Shown here: one piece after another, positions 51,370-60,195 of the stretch
How the letters are laid out: every line of letters starts with the position of its first letter
How positions within the stretch are numbered: position 1 is the stretch's first letter
Position numbers and translations under genes: made by a program
Assembly (NCBI RefSeq): GCF_016862915.1
Contig: NZ_BONW01000009.1
Span: 60,594-124,593, forward strand
DNA: 64,000 nucleotides
Reading direction: 5' to 3'
From: Plantactinospora endophytica
GTDB lineage: Bacteria > Actinomycetota > Actinomycetes > Mycobacteriales > Micromonosporaceae
The notes under the pieces: model-generated
What the model was told of the DNA's origin: nothing
Seen by the model: the letters and a program-made list of their open reading frames with translations, nothing else
Databases searched by the model: none

Positions 51370-52700
51370 CCGACGTCCGATCTGACGACCGGCCGACCGA
51401 GTCGCTGCGCGACCGGATCGCCACCGAACTCGGCCGGGCCCGGGACCGCAGTGTCCGGCTCACCGAGGCCGTCGACGACGACGACCTCGTCCGGCAGCAC
51501 TCGCCGATCATGTCCCCGCTCGTCTGGGACCTCGCGCACATCGGCAACCAGGAGGAGTTGTGGCTGCTGCGCGACGTGGGCGGCCGTACGCCGGTGCGGC
51601 AGGACATCGACGAGCTGTACGACGCGTTCAAACACCCCCGCAAGGACCGGCCGGCCCTGCCGCTGCTCGGCCCGACCGAGGCCCGGCGGTACGTCGGCAC
51701 CGTCCGGGACAAGGTCTTCGACCTGCTCGACGGCGTCCGGTTCGAGGGGCGTCGACTGGTCACCGACGGGTTCGCGTTCGGCATGATCGCCCAGCACGAG
51801 CAGCAGCACGACGAGACGATGCTGGCCACCCACCAACTCCGGGCCGGTCCGCCGGTGCTCTCCGCGCCCCCGCCGCCGCCCTCGGTCCGACCGGTCGGTG
51901 CCGAGGTGCTGGTGCCGGCCGGCCGGTTCACCATGGGCACCTCGACCGACCCGTGGGCGCTGGACAACGAGCGTCCCGGGCACCCGGTCGACCTGCCGGC
52001 GTACGTCATCGACGCGGCGCCGGTGACCAACGCGGCGTACCTCGCCTTCGTCGACGACGGCGGCTACGCCGATCCGCGCTGGTGGAGCGGTCCGGGCTGG
52101 CAACACCGGTCGTCGGCCGGGCTGACCGCACCGATGCACTGGCGGCGGGACGGCACCGGCTGGGGCTGCACCCGGTTCGGCCGGTACGCCCCGCTGGTGC
52201 CGGACGAGCCGGTGGTGCACGTCGGCTATCACGAGGCCGAGGCGTACGCCGCCTGGGCCGGCAAGCGGCTGCCGACCGAGGCCGAGTGGGAGAAGGCGGC
52301 CCGCTGGGACCCGGTCAGCGGCCGGTCCCGCCGGTATCCGTGGGGCGACGAGGACCCGACGCCGGAGCACGCCAACCTCGGACAGCGGCACCTGGCTCCG
52401 GCACCGGTCGGGGCGTACCCGGCGGGCGCCTCACCGCTCGGCGTACACCAGTTGATCGGGGACGTCTGGGAGTGGACCGCGAGCCCGTTCCTCGGCTATC
52501 CGGGGTTCGCCGCCTTCCCCTACCGGGAGTACTCCGAGGTCTTCTTCGGATCGGACTACCGGGTGCTCCGGGGCGGCTCCTTCGGCACCGACCCGGTGGC
52601 CTGCCGGGGCACCTTCCGCAACTGGGACCTGCCGATCCGTCGGCAGATCTTCAGCGGCTTCCGGTGTGCCCGGGACGCCCGGCCGGACGAGACCGCGTGA
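51366..52700 (+). CDS. egtB: EgtB, iron-dependent ergothioneine sulfoxide synthase
   Basis: Couples gamma-glutamylcysteine (or cysteine) to hercynine with O2. An N-terminal DinB-like domain supplies the three iron-binding histidines H58 (WDLAHIGNQEELW), H144 and H148 (QHEQQHDETM). The C-terminal FGE-sulfatase domain carries GRFTMGTSTDPWALDNERPGH, RLPTEAEWEKAARWDP, GDVWEWTASPF and LRGGSFGTDP. The length of 444 residues is normal for actinobacterial EgtB. ATG 51366 overlaps egtA by 4 bases. Confidence 0.96.
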   Translation: MTDVRSDDRPTESLRDRIATELGRARDRSVRLTEAVDDDDLVRQHSPIMSPLVWDLAHIGNQEELWLLRDVGGRTPVRQDIDELYDAFKHPRKDRPALPLLGPTEARRYVGTVRDKVFDLLDGVRFEGRRLVTDGFAFGMIAQHEQQHDETMLATHQLRAGPPVLSAPPPPPSVRPVGAEVLVPAGRFTMGTSTDPWALDNERPGHPVDLPAYVIDAAPVTNAAYLAFVDDGGYADPRWWSGPGWQHRSSAGLTAPMHWRRDGTGWGCTRFGRYAPLVPDEPVVHVGYHEAEAYAAWAGKRLPTEAEWEKAARWDPVSGRSRRYPWGDEDPTPEHANLGQRHLAPAPVGAYPAGASPLGVHQLIGDVWEWTASPFLGYPGFAAFPYREYSEVFFGSDYRVLRGGSFGTDPVACRGTFRNWDLPIRRQIFSGFRCARDARPDETA

Positions 52701-52743
52701 CCGGGCGGGACGTACCGGCCGGCCGGCGGGCCCGGGTCGGCTG

Positions 52744-53532
52744 ATGTGCCGCCACCTGGCCTATCTCGGCCCGCCGCTGCCGTTGTCCGCGCTGCTCGTC
52801 GATCCGCCGCACTCGCTGCTCCGGCAGTCCTGGGCGCCCCGGGACATGCGTGGCGGCGGGACGGTGAACGCGGACGGCTTCGGCGTCGGCTGGTACCCGC
52901 AGCACGGCCCGCCGGTGCGCTACCGGCGGGCCGTGCCGATCTGGACCGACGACACCCTGCCGCTGCTGGCCGCGACGACGGTCTCCGGGGCGGTACTGGC
53001 GGCGGTCCGCTCGGCCACCGTCGGCATGCCGGTGGTGGAGACCGCCGCCGCCCCGTTCGCCGACGGACCCTGGCTGTTCAGCATGAACGGGGCGGTGGCC
53101 GGCTGGCCGGACTCGGTCGCGGCCACCGCCGCCCGGCTGCCGACCCGGGACCTGCTGACCCTGGACGCCCCGACCGACGCGGCCCTGCTCTGGGCGCTGG
53201 TACGGCACCGGCTGCGGGCCGGTGCCACCCCGGCCGACGCGGTCGGCGGGACCGTCCGGGAGGTGGCCGCCGCCGCACCCGGTTCCCGGCTGAACCTGCT
53301 GTTCACCGACGGGCACCTGCTGGTGGCCACCACCGTCGGGCACGCGCTGTCGGTACGGACCGCCGACGGATCGGTGCTGCTCAGTTCCGAGCCGCTGGAC
53401 GACGGGCCGGGCTGGCGACCGGTCCCGGACGGTCACCTGGTGGTGGCGACCACCAACCGGCTCGATCTCACGCCGATGCAACCACAGGGTGAGACGTCAC
53501 CGGTCCGGCCGGAGCCGACCGGGCGGGCGTGA
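52744..53532 (+). CDS. egtC: EgtC, class II glutamine amidotransferase of ergothioneine synthesis
   Basis: Removes the glutamyl group from gamma-glutamyl-hercynylcysteine sulfoxide. The N-terminal nucleophile is Cys2 (MCRHLAYLGPPLPL), followed by GFGVGWYP, the fold-typical MNGAVAGW and LLFTDGHLLVATTVGHAL. The ATG at 52744 must be the start because Cys2 has to follow the initiator Met. It lies 43 bases after egtB. The C-terminal dozen residues (VRPEPTGRA) are low-complexity. Confidence 0.95.
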   Translation: MCRHLAYLGPPLPLSALLVDPPHSLLRQSWAPRDMRGGGTVNADGFGVGWYPQHGPPVRYRRAVPIWTDDTLPLLAATTVSGAVLAAVRSATVGMPVVETAAAPFADGPWLFSMNGAVAGWPDSVAATAARLPTRDLLTLDAPTDAALLWALVRHRLRAGATPADAVGGTVREVAAAAPGSRLNLLFTDGHLLVATTVGHALSVRTADGSVLLSSEPLDDGPGWRPVPDGHLVVATTNRLDLTPMQPQGETSPVRPEPTGRA

Positions 53533-53604
53533 GCGGCGGTCGAGGCAGGACCGAACCAGGACCCGCCGCACGGGGCGGCGGTGTCGACCGAGGGGAGTGT
53601 GCGG

Positions 53605-54570
53605 GTGACCGCGGATCCGTTGGAGATATACCTGGAGGAGCGGGACCTGGACCGGGCGCTGCGGGAGGACGTCCGTACCGGGCTCACCGCCGTACCCCGG
53701 TGGTTGCCGCCCAAGTGGTTCTACGACGCCCGGGGCAGCGAGCTGTTCGAGGAGATCACCCGGCTGCCCGAGTACTACCCGACCCGGGCCGAGCGGTCCG
53801 TCCTGGCGGCCCGGGCCGGGGAGATCGCCCGGCTCACCGACGCGAAGACCCTGATCGAGCTGGGCTCGGGCTCGTCGGAGAAGACCCGCCTGCTGCTCGA
53901 CGCGCTGACCGCGCACGGCAGCCTCGGCACCTTCGTACCGCTGGACGTCTCGGTCAGCGCGCTGCGGCAGTCGACCGCCGACATCGCCGCCGCCTATCCC
54001 GGGCTGCGGGTACGCGGCATCGTCGGCGACTTCACCCGGCACCTGGACCGGCTGCCGACCGGTGGCCGGCGGCTGGTCGCCTTCCTCGGCGGCACCATCG
54101 GCAACCTGCTGCCGGCCGAGCGGGCCACCTTCCTGGCCGCGCTGCGGTCGGCGTTGGAACGGGGCGACTGGCTGCTGCTCGGCACCGACCTGGTGAAGGA
54201 CCCCGGCGTGCTGGTGCCGGCGTACGACGACGCCGCCGGGGTGACCGCCGAGTTCAACCGCAACGTGCTGCGGGTGCTCAACCGCGAACTTGGCGCGGAC
54301 TTCGACGTGGACGCCTTCGACCATGTCGCGGTCTGGGACCCGGACCGGAGGTGGATCGAGATGCGGCTGCGCGCCCGGCAGCCGATGCGGGTCCGGGTGC
54401 TCGACCTCGATCTGACCTTCGCGGCGGGGGAGGAGATGCGGACCGAGATCTCGGCGAAGTTCCGTCCGGCGGACGTCGACGCGGAGCTGGCCGCCGCCGG
54501 CTTCACCGGGCAGGCCCGGTGGACCGACGACGACGGCCTCTTCGCGGTGACCCTCGCCCAGGCCACCTGA
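53605..54570 (+). CDS. egtD: EgtD, histidine N-alpha-trimethyltransferase
   Basis: Methylates histidine three times with SAM to give hercynine, the first committed intermediate. Family blocks are [34 protein letters not shown], the SAM-binding [30 protein letters not shown] and [12 protein letters not shown] 53605 gives 321 residues, the usual length for mycobacterial EgtD, and has AGGGGAG 7 bases upstream; earlier GTGs at 53581 and 53599 are possible. It ends 6 bases from a convergent gene. No EgtE (C-S lyase) gene follows. Confidence 0.95.
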   Translation: MTADPLEIYLEERDLDRALREDVRTGLTAVPRWLPPKWFYDARGSELFEEITRLPEYYPTRAERSVLAARAGEIARLTDAKTLIELGSGSSEKTRLLLDALTAHGSLGTFVPLDVSVSALRQSTADIAAAYPGLRVRGIVGDFTRHLDRLPTGGRRLVAFLGGTIGNLLPAERATFLAALRSALERGDWLLLGTDLVKDPGVLVPAYDDAAGVTAEFNRNVLRVLNRELGADFDVDAFDHVAVWDPDRRWIEMRLRARQPMRVRVLDLDLTFAAGEEMRTEISAKFRPADVDAELAAAGFTGQARWTDDDGLFAVTLAQAT

Positions 54571-54576
54571 CCCGGC

Positions 54577-54990
54577 TCAGCTGCCGACGTACTGCTCGGC
54601 ATAGGTCGAGCTGGGCGCGATCGGGGTGATGACGTCGATCAGTACCCCGTTCGGGTCGGCCACGATGAAGTGCCGTTGCCCGAAGTCCTCGCTGCGCAGC
54701 TCCAGCTCGGCCGGCAGGCCCTCGTCGAGGACGAGTCGGCGCCACTCCGCGTCGACGTCGGTCACCTCGAAGTTGAGCAGCAGGCCCCGCACCGGAGCCC
54801 GGTACGCCGCCGGCAGGGTCGGGTGTTCGTGGTCGAGCAGTGCGAGTTCGTACTCGGGCGGGCCGGGGCGGCGCAGGCTGACGTACCAGTCGGCCTCGAA
54901 GGTCGGCTCGAACCCGAGCAACCGGGTGTAGAAGTTCCGGGACTCCGTCAACCGGGAGGTGCAGATCACCGGATAGAAGCTGGTCAGCAC
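54577..54990 (-). CDS. VOC (glyoxalase-like) family protein
   Basis: A 137-residue vicinal-oxygen-chelate protein with two beta-alpha-beta-beta-beta units ([37 protein letters not shown], then [36 protein letters not shown]). Such proteins bind a metal and act as lyases, dioxygenases or antibiotic-binding proteins; the ligand here is unknown. GTG 54990 is preferred because AAAGGGG lies 8 bases upstream, whereas the ATG at 55011 is inside the regulator's operator. It is divergent from a TetR-family gene and very probably its target. Confidence 0.85.
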   Translation of the reverse strand: MLTSFYPVICTSRLTESRNFYTRLLGFEPTFEADWYVSLRRPGPPEYELALLDHEHPTLPAAYRAPVRGLLLNFEVTDVDAEWRRLVLDEGLPAELELRSEDFGQRHFIVADPNGVLIDVITPIAPSSTYAEQYVGS

Positions 54991-55008
54991 GAGGAAGAAC
55001 CCCTTTCG

Positions 55009-55056
55009 CATACCGTCGGTATGTGAAAGTAAGCTAGTTGGCGTACCAGCGGTATG
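55009..55056. promoter_or_regulatory. Double TetR-family operator
   Basis: CATACCGTCGGTATG (55009-55023) is a perfect 7-1-7 palindrome. A near copy, CGTACCAGCGGTATG, lies at 55042-55056, 33 bases away (about three helical turns). Both sit between the divergent VOC and TetR genes, and AAGTAAGC, a lower-GC stretch, separates them. The arrangement is typical of a regulator that controls itself and its neighbour. Confidence 0.75.
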
Positions 55057-55073
55057 TCAACGGAGGATGTGCG

Positions 55074-55667
55074 ATGCCGGACCTCACCCGACGGCAACAG
55101 CGGGAGCAGACCCGCCAGACCCTGCTGCGTACCGGTCGACGGCTCTTCGCGACCCGGGGCTATGCCGGGGTGGGGCTGGCGGAACTGGTCCAGGCGGCCG
55201 GGGTCACCAAGGGTGCGCTCTACCACCACTTCGACAGCAAGGCCGCGCTGTTCCACGCCGTGCTCGCGCAGGTGCAGCAGGAGGTCGCCGGGCGGGTGGT
55301 CGCGGCGGCCGAGGCCGAGGGCGATCCGTGGACCCGGTTCACCGCCGGGTGCGAGGCGTTCCTCGCCGCCAGCACCGATCCGGAGGTGCAGCGGATCATG
55401 CTGGTGGACGGCCCCGCCGTACTGGGCTGGGCGCAGTGGCGGGCGCTGGACGAGGCCAACTCGGCCCGGCACCTGACCGAGGCGCTCGTCGCCCTGGTCG
55501 AGAGCGGAGTGATCGCCCCGCAGCCGGTCGCCCCGCTGACCCGCCTGCTCTCGGGCGCCATGAACGAGGCGGCGCTCTGGCTCGCCACGTCGACGCGACC
55601 GGCGGAGGACATGGCCGAGACCGTCGCCGCACTGACCCGGATGCTGGGGGCGCTCCGTTCCCGATGA
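55074..55667 (+). CDS. TetR-family transcriptional regulator
   Basis: A 197-residue repressor. The helix-turn-helix is RRLFATRGYAGVGLAELVQAAGVTKGALYHHFDSKAALF. The C-terminal ligand domain (WTRFTAGCEAFLAASTDPEVQRIMLVDGPAVLGW) matches the TetR_C group of efflux and detoxification repressors. ATG 55074 follows GGAGG 7 bases upstream. The two operator copies just upstream and the divergent VOC gene define its probable regulon. Confidence 0.92.
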   Translation: MPDLTRRQQREQTRQTLLRTGRRLFATRGYAGVGLAELVQAAGVTKGALYHHFDSKAALFHAVLAQVQQEVAGRVVAAAEAEGDPWTRFTAGCEAFLAASTDPEVQRIMLVDGPAVLGWAQWRALDEANSARHLTEALVALVESGVIAPQPVAPLTRLLSGAMNEAALWLATSTRPAEDMAETVAALTRMLGALRSR

Positions 55668-55835
55668 CCCGAGCGCCGGCCGGAGCTGGATACCCGCTGG
55701 TCCGGGTGCTGGCCGAGCCGCGTAGCCGCCGGGCCGGGCGCGCTGCGTACCCGACGACCCGAGCGCCGGATCGTGACGTCCCGGCGGCGGGTGAGGGCGG
55801 GTTATCGCCGCCCCACCTGCTCGGGTAGGCTCGTC
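55668..55835. other. Intergenic region with direct repeats
   Basis: Two copies of (A/G)CGACCCGAGCGCCGG-like sequence occur near 55665-55680 and 55756-55772, with a further diverged copy of the region between. No gene is visible. The end of this stretch should contain the promoter of the riboswitch-led transcript. Confidence 0.4.
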
Positions 55836-55837
55836 GG

Positions 55838-55945
55838 CAGCGAAGGGGAGTAGCTCCCAACGTCGTGGTCGACATACTGGTGCGCCCGTGTCGCGCACCC
55901 GGCCACGCGGCCGCACCCCGGTGGGGCGGGCGAGACCTTCGACTC
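55838..55945 (+). promoter_or_regulatory. yybP-ykoY-type manganese riboswitch
   Basis: The conserved parts of the class are present: GAAGGGGAGTAGCTCCC at 55842-55858, an intervening variable helix, and GCGAGACCTTCG at 55930-55941. CGAAGG (55841-55846) pairs with CCTTCG (55936-55941) to form P1. In this class Mn2+ binding between the two conserved loops turns on export genes. The downstream gene is a GDT1 transporter starting at 56008, which fits Mn2+ homeostasis. Confidence 0.9.
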
Positions 55946-56007
55946 AGGCAGCAATGCCGGGTCGAGGTCGCCCACGCCCCCGCCCGGCATCGACCGGGAA
56001 GGGTGAC

Positions 56008-56595
56008 ATGCAGGACTTCAACACCGCCTTGGCGATCAGCTTCGGCGTCATCTTCGTGGCCGAGTTGGGCGACAAGTCGCAGTTGATGGCGTTGACCTTC
56101 GCCACCCGGTTCAAGGCACTTCCGGTGATCATCGGGATCACCGTGGCCACCGCGGTCGTACACCTGGCCTCGGTCGCCCTCGGCGTCGGTCTCGGCGCCG
56201 CACTGCCGACCGGATGGATCGCGCTCGTCGCCGGACTGGCCTTCCTCGGGTTCGGGATCTGGACGCTGCGCGGCGACTCGCTGACCGAGGAGGAGCAGCG
56301 CAAGGCGGAACGGACCCGCCGCTCCGCCATCATCGCGGTCTCGATCGCGTTCTTCCTGGCCGAACTCGGCGACAAGACGATGCTCGCCACGATCACCCTG
56401 GCCACCCAGCACGGCTGGTTCGGCACCTGGCTCGGCTCGACCGTCGGGATGGTCGCCGCCGACGCCCTGGCCATCTGGGTCGGCCGGATCCTCGGCCGCC
56501 GGCTGCCGGAGAAGACCATCCGGTACGGCGCCAGCGCGCTGTTCGGGATCTGCGGCATCTGGCTGTTGGTGGACGCCGTCCACCAACTGACCTGA
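56008..56595 (+). CDS. TMEM165/GDT1-family (UPF0016) cation transporter, probable Mn2+ exporter
   Basis: A 195-residue membrane protein with six helices in two halves, each with the signature ExGD(K/R)(S/T): AELGDKSQ at E19 and AELGDKTM at E119. The family exports Mn2+ (or Ca2+) using a proton gradient; the Vibrio MneA and eukaryotic GDT1 proteins are relatives. A charged loop (EEEQRKAERTRR) joins the halves. ATG 56008 is preceded by GGGAAGGGTG. The yybP-ykoY riboswitch upstream supports a manganese role. Confidence 0.93.
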   Translation: MQDFNTALAISFGVIFVAELGDKSQLMALTFATRFKALPVIIGITVATAVVHLASVALGVGLGAALPTGWIALVAGLAFLGFGIWTLRGDSLTEEEQRKAERTRRSAIIAVSIAFFLAELGDKTMLATITLATQHGWFGTWLGSTVGMVAADALAIWVGRILGRRLPEKTIRYGASALFGICGIWLLVDAVHQLT

Positions 56596-56689
56596 CCGCT
56601 GGCGGGTGTGGGACGGCCGGGATCCGGGTAGCCGTCCCGATGGCCAGCGGGCTGTCCGGCGGAGCGTGGCCCGAACGGAGGACTACTGC

Positions 56690-56911
56690 ATGACCAGGCA
56701 CGATGAGCCGAACGAGTACGGGTTCGCCGGTGAGGTGGCGCTGCCCGAGCCGGAGCGGCCGCACAAGCGGGACGTGGTCCGGGACGAGGCCGAGGAGGCC
56801 GCCGTGCCGGGTTCGGACCTGTCGGCCGAGTTCCGGGAGGCGCTCGCCGACTCGGACCAGGTGGACGACGACGAGGCGGACGAGGAACCGGCCGGGCCCT
56901 CGTCGCGGTAG
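56690..56911 (+). CDS. Small acidic hypothetical protein
   Basis: A 73-residue, strongly acidic and probably disordered protein (RDEAEEAAVPGSDLSAEFREALADSD, then DDDEADEEP). ATG 56690 follows CGGAGG at a good distance, and codon bias fits a real gene. It lies 94 bases after the transporter gene and before a strong terminator, so it may be the last gene of that transcript. I recognise no family. Confidence 0.65.
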   Translation: MTRHDEPNEYGFAGEVALPEPERPHKRDVVRDEAEEAAVPGSDLSAEFREALADSDQVDDDEADEEPAGPSSR

Positions 56912-56962
56912 TTTCCGACTTCGGTAGTTCCCGGTCCCCGCACCGGTGTTTCCGGCACGTCT

Positions 56963-56993
56963 ACGGCGCCGGCCGTCAAGGCCGGCGCCGTTT
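56963..56993 (+). terminator. Intrinsic terminator
   Basis: ACGGCGCCGGCC (56963-56974) and GGCCGGCGCCGT (56980-56991) pair perfectly around GTCAA, followed by TTTCGCC. It lies 51 bases after the small acidic gene and closes that transcription unit. Confidence 0.9.
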
Positions 56994-57249
56994 CGCCTTC
57001 CCGCCCCTGCCCCTTCCCCGGAACCTGTTCCCCGGCCGCGCGTGCCCACCGGGACGGCCCGACGACACCGCCGGTACTAATCGGCGGTATTGGGCCGAGT
57101 GAGACTACTGAGGGCGTTCAATCATCTACATTCGGTAGGAGCTGCCAGGCGACAAGTGGGAACTTTTCATACTGTCGCATTTTTTGTGATCACTAGAGGT
57201 CTTTGGCGCCCCCCGACCCGGTTGGTGCTGAGACGGGAGGCCGGGGCTG
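56994..57249. other. AT-rich promoter region of the surface-polysaccharide locus
   Basis: From about 57095 to 57205 base composition falls well below the genome level, with stretches such as ACTTTTCATACTG and GCATTTTTTGTGATCAC. The BY-kinase start at 57250 follows GGAGGCC. This is where the promoter of the locus should be; no operator palindrome beyond TGATCA was found. Confidence 0.5.
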
Positions 57250-58728
57250 ATGGACCTGCACGCTTACCTGCGCGCACTGCGCCAACGCTGGTGGGTGGTA
57301 CTCGCGACGGTCATGGTCGCGCTGGGCCTCGCCGGGTTCGTCACGGTACGCGCGACCCCCCAGTACGCCTCGTCCGTGACGTTCTTCGTCACCTCCTCCG
57401 GGCACGGGATGACCGACGCGTACCAGGGCAGCCTCTTCCTCCAGCAGCGCGTGAAGTCGTACGTCGACCTGCTCAGCAGCGACCGGCTCGCGCAGACCGT
57501 CGCGGCGGAGGAGCGGGTCGGGCTCACCGCCGACGAGGTGCGGTCCCGGGTCAGCGCGCGGGTCGAGGCGGACACCGTCCTGCTCTCCGCCACGGTCACC
57601 GACAGCGACCAGGCCAGGGCGCTCCGGCTCACCGAGGCGCTGGCCGCGCACTTCGTGAAACTCGTGCACACCATCGAGACGCCACCCGGCGCCAAGGACC
57701 CGCCGATCAAGATCGAGGTGGTCGGCGGCCCCCGGGTGAACGCCGAACCGGTCTCGCCCCGCCCGGTCCGCAACCTCGTCCTGGCCGGCGTCTTCGGCCT
57801 GGTGCTCGGCGCCGCGCTTTCCGTACTGCGCGGACTGACCGACACCACCTTCCGGGACGGCGAGACGCTCCAGGAGGCGACCTCGGCGCCACTGCTCGGC
57901 AGCATCCCGTACGACGGGCACGCCCGGTCGAACCCGCTGATCGTCGGTACCGCCGCCCAGACGGCGCGGGCCGAGGCGATGCGCAAGCTGCGGACGAACC
58001 TGCGGTTCGTGGACGCCCAGGAACCGGCCCGGGTCATCGCGGTGACCAGTGCGGTGCAGGCGGAGGGGAAGTCCACCCTCGCCTGCAACCTGGCGATCAC
58101 GCTCGCCGAGGCGGGCTGGCAGGTGTTGCTGGTCGACGCCGACCTGCGCCGCCCCCGGGTGGCCGGCTATCTCGGCATCGGGTCCGGCGCCGGCCTGACC
58201 GACGTGCTGATCGGCGAGGTCACCGTCGAGGACGTGCTGCAACCGTGGGGGGACAAGTCCCTGCTGGTGCTGCCGGGCGGCTCGGTGCCGCCGAACCCGA
58301 GCGAACTGCTCGGCTCGAAGGCCATGGCCGACCTGCTGCTCTCGCTGCGGGACCTGACCGACATCGTCATCATCGACACCCCGCCGCTGCTCGCCTTCAC
58401 CGACGGCGTGGTGGTCGCGGTGCAGGCCGACGGCGCGCTGCTGGTGGCCAGGCAGGGCAAGACCCCGAGCGCGCAGACCGCCGCGGCGGCCCAGGCGCTG
58501 CACTCGGTCTCCGCCCGGGTGCTCGGCTGCGTCCTGAACATGTCGAAGGAAAACAAGATCGACGTCGAGCAGTACCGGGCGTACCGCAAGGGCGCGCCGG
58601 TGGAGACCGTCCTCGCCGCGCGCGGCGAGGAGTCGTCCGCCGCCCTTCCGGTGCGTATCCCCCCGAAAGACGCCGTGGTCGCCGCGCCCGCGGACAACAC
58701 GGAGGAGCTCGACCGGGTACCGCGATGA
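57250..58728 (+). CDS. Polysaccharide co-polymerase/tyrosine autokinase (Wzz-BY-kinase)
   Basis: A 492-residue protein controlling chain length and export of a surface polysaccharide. A Wzz domain comes first (MDLHAYLRALRQRWWVVLATVMVALGLAGFVTV as first helix). A second helix near residue 180 (NLVLAGVFGLVLGAALSVL) is followed by a BY-kinase with Walker A SAVQAEGKSTLA, Walker A' LLVDADLRRPR and Walker B IVIIDTPP. The C-terminus lacks the usual tyrosine cluster, having only YRAYRKG, so autophosphorylation may be limited. ATG 57250 follows GGAGGCC. Confidence 0.93.
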   Translation: MDLHAYLRALRQRWWVVLATVMVALGLAGFVTVRATPQYASSVTFFVTSSGHGMTDAYQGSLFLQQRVKSYVDLLSSDRLAQTVAAEERVGLTADEVRSRVSARVEADTVLLSATVTDSDQARALRLTEALAAHFVKLVHTIETPPGAKDPPIKIEVVGGPRVNAEPVSPRPVRNLVLAGVFGLVLGAALSVLRGLTDTTFRDGETLQEATSAPLLGSIPYDGHARSNPLIVGTAAQTARAEAMRKLRTNLRFVDAQEPARVIAVTSAVQAEGKSTLACNLAITLAEAGWQVLLVDADLRRPRVAGYLGIGSGAGLTDVLIGEVTVEDVLQPWGDKSLLVLPGGSVPPNPSELLGSKAMADLLLSLRDLTDIVIIDTPPLLAFTDGVVVAVQADGALLVARQGKTPSAQTAAAAQALHSVSARVLGCVLNMSKENKIDVEQYRAYRKGAPVETVLAARGEESSAALPVRIPPKDAVVAAPADNTEELDRVPR

Positions 58729-58769
58729 CCGCGGTCGCGCCCGGTCGCGGGGTGATCGGGGGATGAGAA

Positions 58770-60014
58770 ATGAAGATCGGAGTTATCTCGTACTGGTTTC
58801 CGCCTGAGCCCGCCTTCATTCCGGGCTGCCTGGCGGAGGAACTGGCCGACCGGGGTCACGAGGTCCGGGTGCTCACCGGGTTCCCGAACCATCCGACCGG
58901 GCAGGTCTACCCGGGGTACCGGCAGCGGTGGCGGCACCAGAGCACCGACGGCGGGGTCAGCATCCGGCGGGTGCCGACGTACGCGAGTCACGACGGTACG
59001 GCGGCCCGACGGGCGGCCCGGCAGCTCACGTACGCGATGAGCAGCGCACTGGCCGCCCCCGGTTTCCTGTCCGGGGTGGACGCCCTGTACGTCTACTTCC
59101 CCCCGGCCGGCGCGTACGCGGCGGCGGCCCTGCTCCGGCTGCTGCGCCGGGTGCCGGCGGTGGTGCACGTCCAGGACATCTGGCCGGAGGGGGTGACGCC
59201 GCCCGGCGAGGCGGGGCGGGACGGCTCCGGCGGATTCACTTCCGGACTGCTCAGCCGGACGATGCGGGCGATCTACCGGTCGGCGGCCGGGATCGCGGTG
59301 ATCTCGCCGTCGATGCGGGACGTGGTGGTCGAGCGGGGCGCCGACCCGGACCGGGTACGGGTGGTGCTCAACTGGACCGACGAGCGGCTGTTCCGGCCGA
59401 TGGGTACCACTCCGGCGGCTCGGCGGGCGATCGGGCACCGGGGGCACACCACGGTGATGCACGCCGGCACGATGGGTCCGTTCCAGCGCGTCGACACGGC
59501 GGTGCGGGCCGCCGCCGCGGTGAACGGCAAGGTGGACCTCGATCTCGTACTTGTCGGGTCCGGGTCGGAGGAGCAGCAGTCCCGGCGGCTCGCGGAGGAA
59601 CTCGGCGCGACGAACGTCCGGTTCCTCGGCTGGCGTCCACCGGCCGAGATGGCCGACCTGTACGCCGCCGCCGAGTACCAGCTCGTGCTGTTGCGCGACC
59701 TGCCCGCGCTGCGCGGGGCGGTACCGGCCAAGTTGCAGGCCGCGCTCTCCGCCGGGGCTCCGGTGGTCGCCTCGGCCGGCGGGGACACCGCCGACCTGGT
59801 GGAGCGGGCCCGGGCCGGACTCTCCTGCCCGCCGGAGGACTGGCAGGCGCTGGCCGACCGGTTCGCCCTGGCCGCGGTCATTCCGAGCACCGCTCGCGCG
59901 GAGATGGCGCAGCGGGCTCGGGACAGTTATCTCTCCCGGATGTCGCTGCGGACCGGTGTCGACCAGATGGAGCAGATGCTGGCCGAGGCAGCGTCCAGCC
60001 GGCGGCGGCATTGA
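58770..60014 (+). CDS. GT4-family glycosyltransferase (WbuB-like)
   Basis: A 414-residue GT-B glycosyltransferase. The N-terminal fold is KIGVISYWFPPEPAFIPGCLAEELADRGHEVRVLTGFPN, typical of WbuB-type enzymes. VHVQDIWPEGV, HAGTMGPFQRVDTAV, FLGWRPPAEMADLYAAAEYQLVLL and the donor-site region VPAKLQAALSAGAPVVAS follow. It probably adds a sugar to the lipid-linked repeat unit of the polysaccharide handled by the preceding BY-kinase, 41 bases upstream. ATG 58770 starts at the first beta strand. Confidence 0.92.
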   Translation: MKIGVISYWFPPEPAFIPGCLAEELADRGHEVRVLTGFPNHPTGQVYPGYRQRWRHQSTDGGVSIRRVPTYASHDGTAARRAARQLTYAMSSALAAPGFLSGVDALYVYFPPAGAYAAAALLRLLRRVPAVVHVQDIWPEGVTPPGEAGRDGSGGFTSGLLSRTMRAIYRSAAGIAVISPSMRDVVVERGADPDRVRVVLNWTDERLFRPMGTTPAARRAIGHRGHTTVMHAGTMGPFQRVDTAVRAAAAVNGKVDLDLVLVGSGSEEQQSRRLAEELGATNVRFLGWRPPAEMADLYAAAEYQLVLLRDLPALRGAVPAKLQAALSAGAPVVASAGGDTADLVERARAGLSCPPEDWQALADRFALAAVIPSTARAEMAQRARDSYLSRMSLRTGVDQMEQMLAEAASSRRRH

Positions 60015-60195
60015 CCTGGGGGTTCGCCGTGCTCTCGCGATGCTTTGAGTGTTTTATGAGCTTTTCTCACTGAAAAAGCATAAAAGAATCATAAGAGCAC
60101 TTGAAATACCAACAGTGATGTCTTCACCCGTGCTATAGAGATATAGAGCACTAACGGCCTTGTGTCTAGTTCGTCAGATTTTGTCGAAAGCGGTG
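60015..60195. other. Markedly AT-rich leader region with a hairpin
   Basis: From 60040 to 60180 the sequence is close to 40% GC, far below its surroundings. TTTTATGAGCTTTTC (60052-60066) and GAAAAAGCATAAAA (60072-60085) form a long A/T hairpin around TCACT with one bulge. GTGCTATAG and ATAGAGCAC near 60130-60151 form a second inverted repeat. ATA(A/T)GAGCACT-like repeats occur twice. It may hold the promoter for the DUF4012 gene and binding sites for a nucleoid protein such as Lsr2. Confidence 0.6.
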
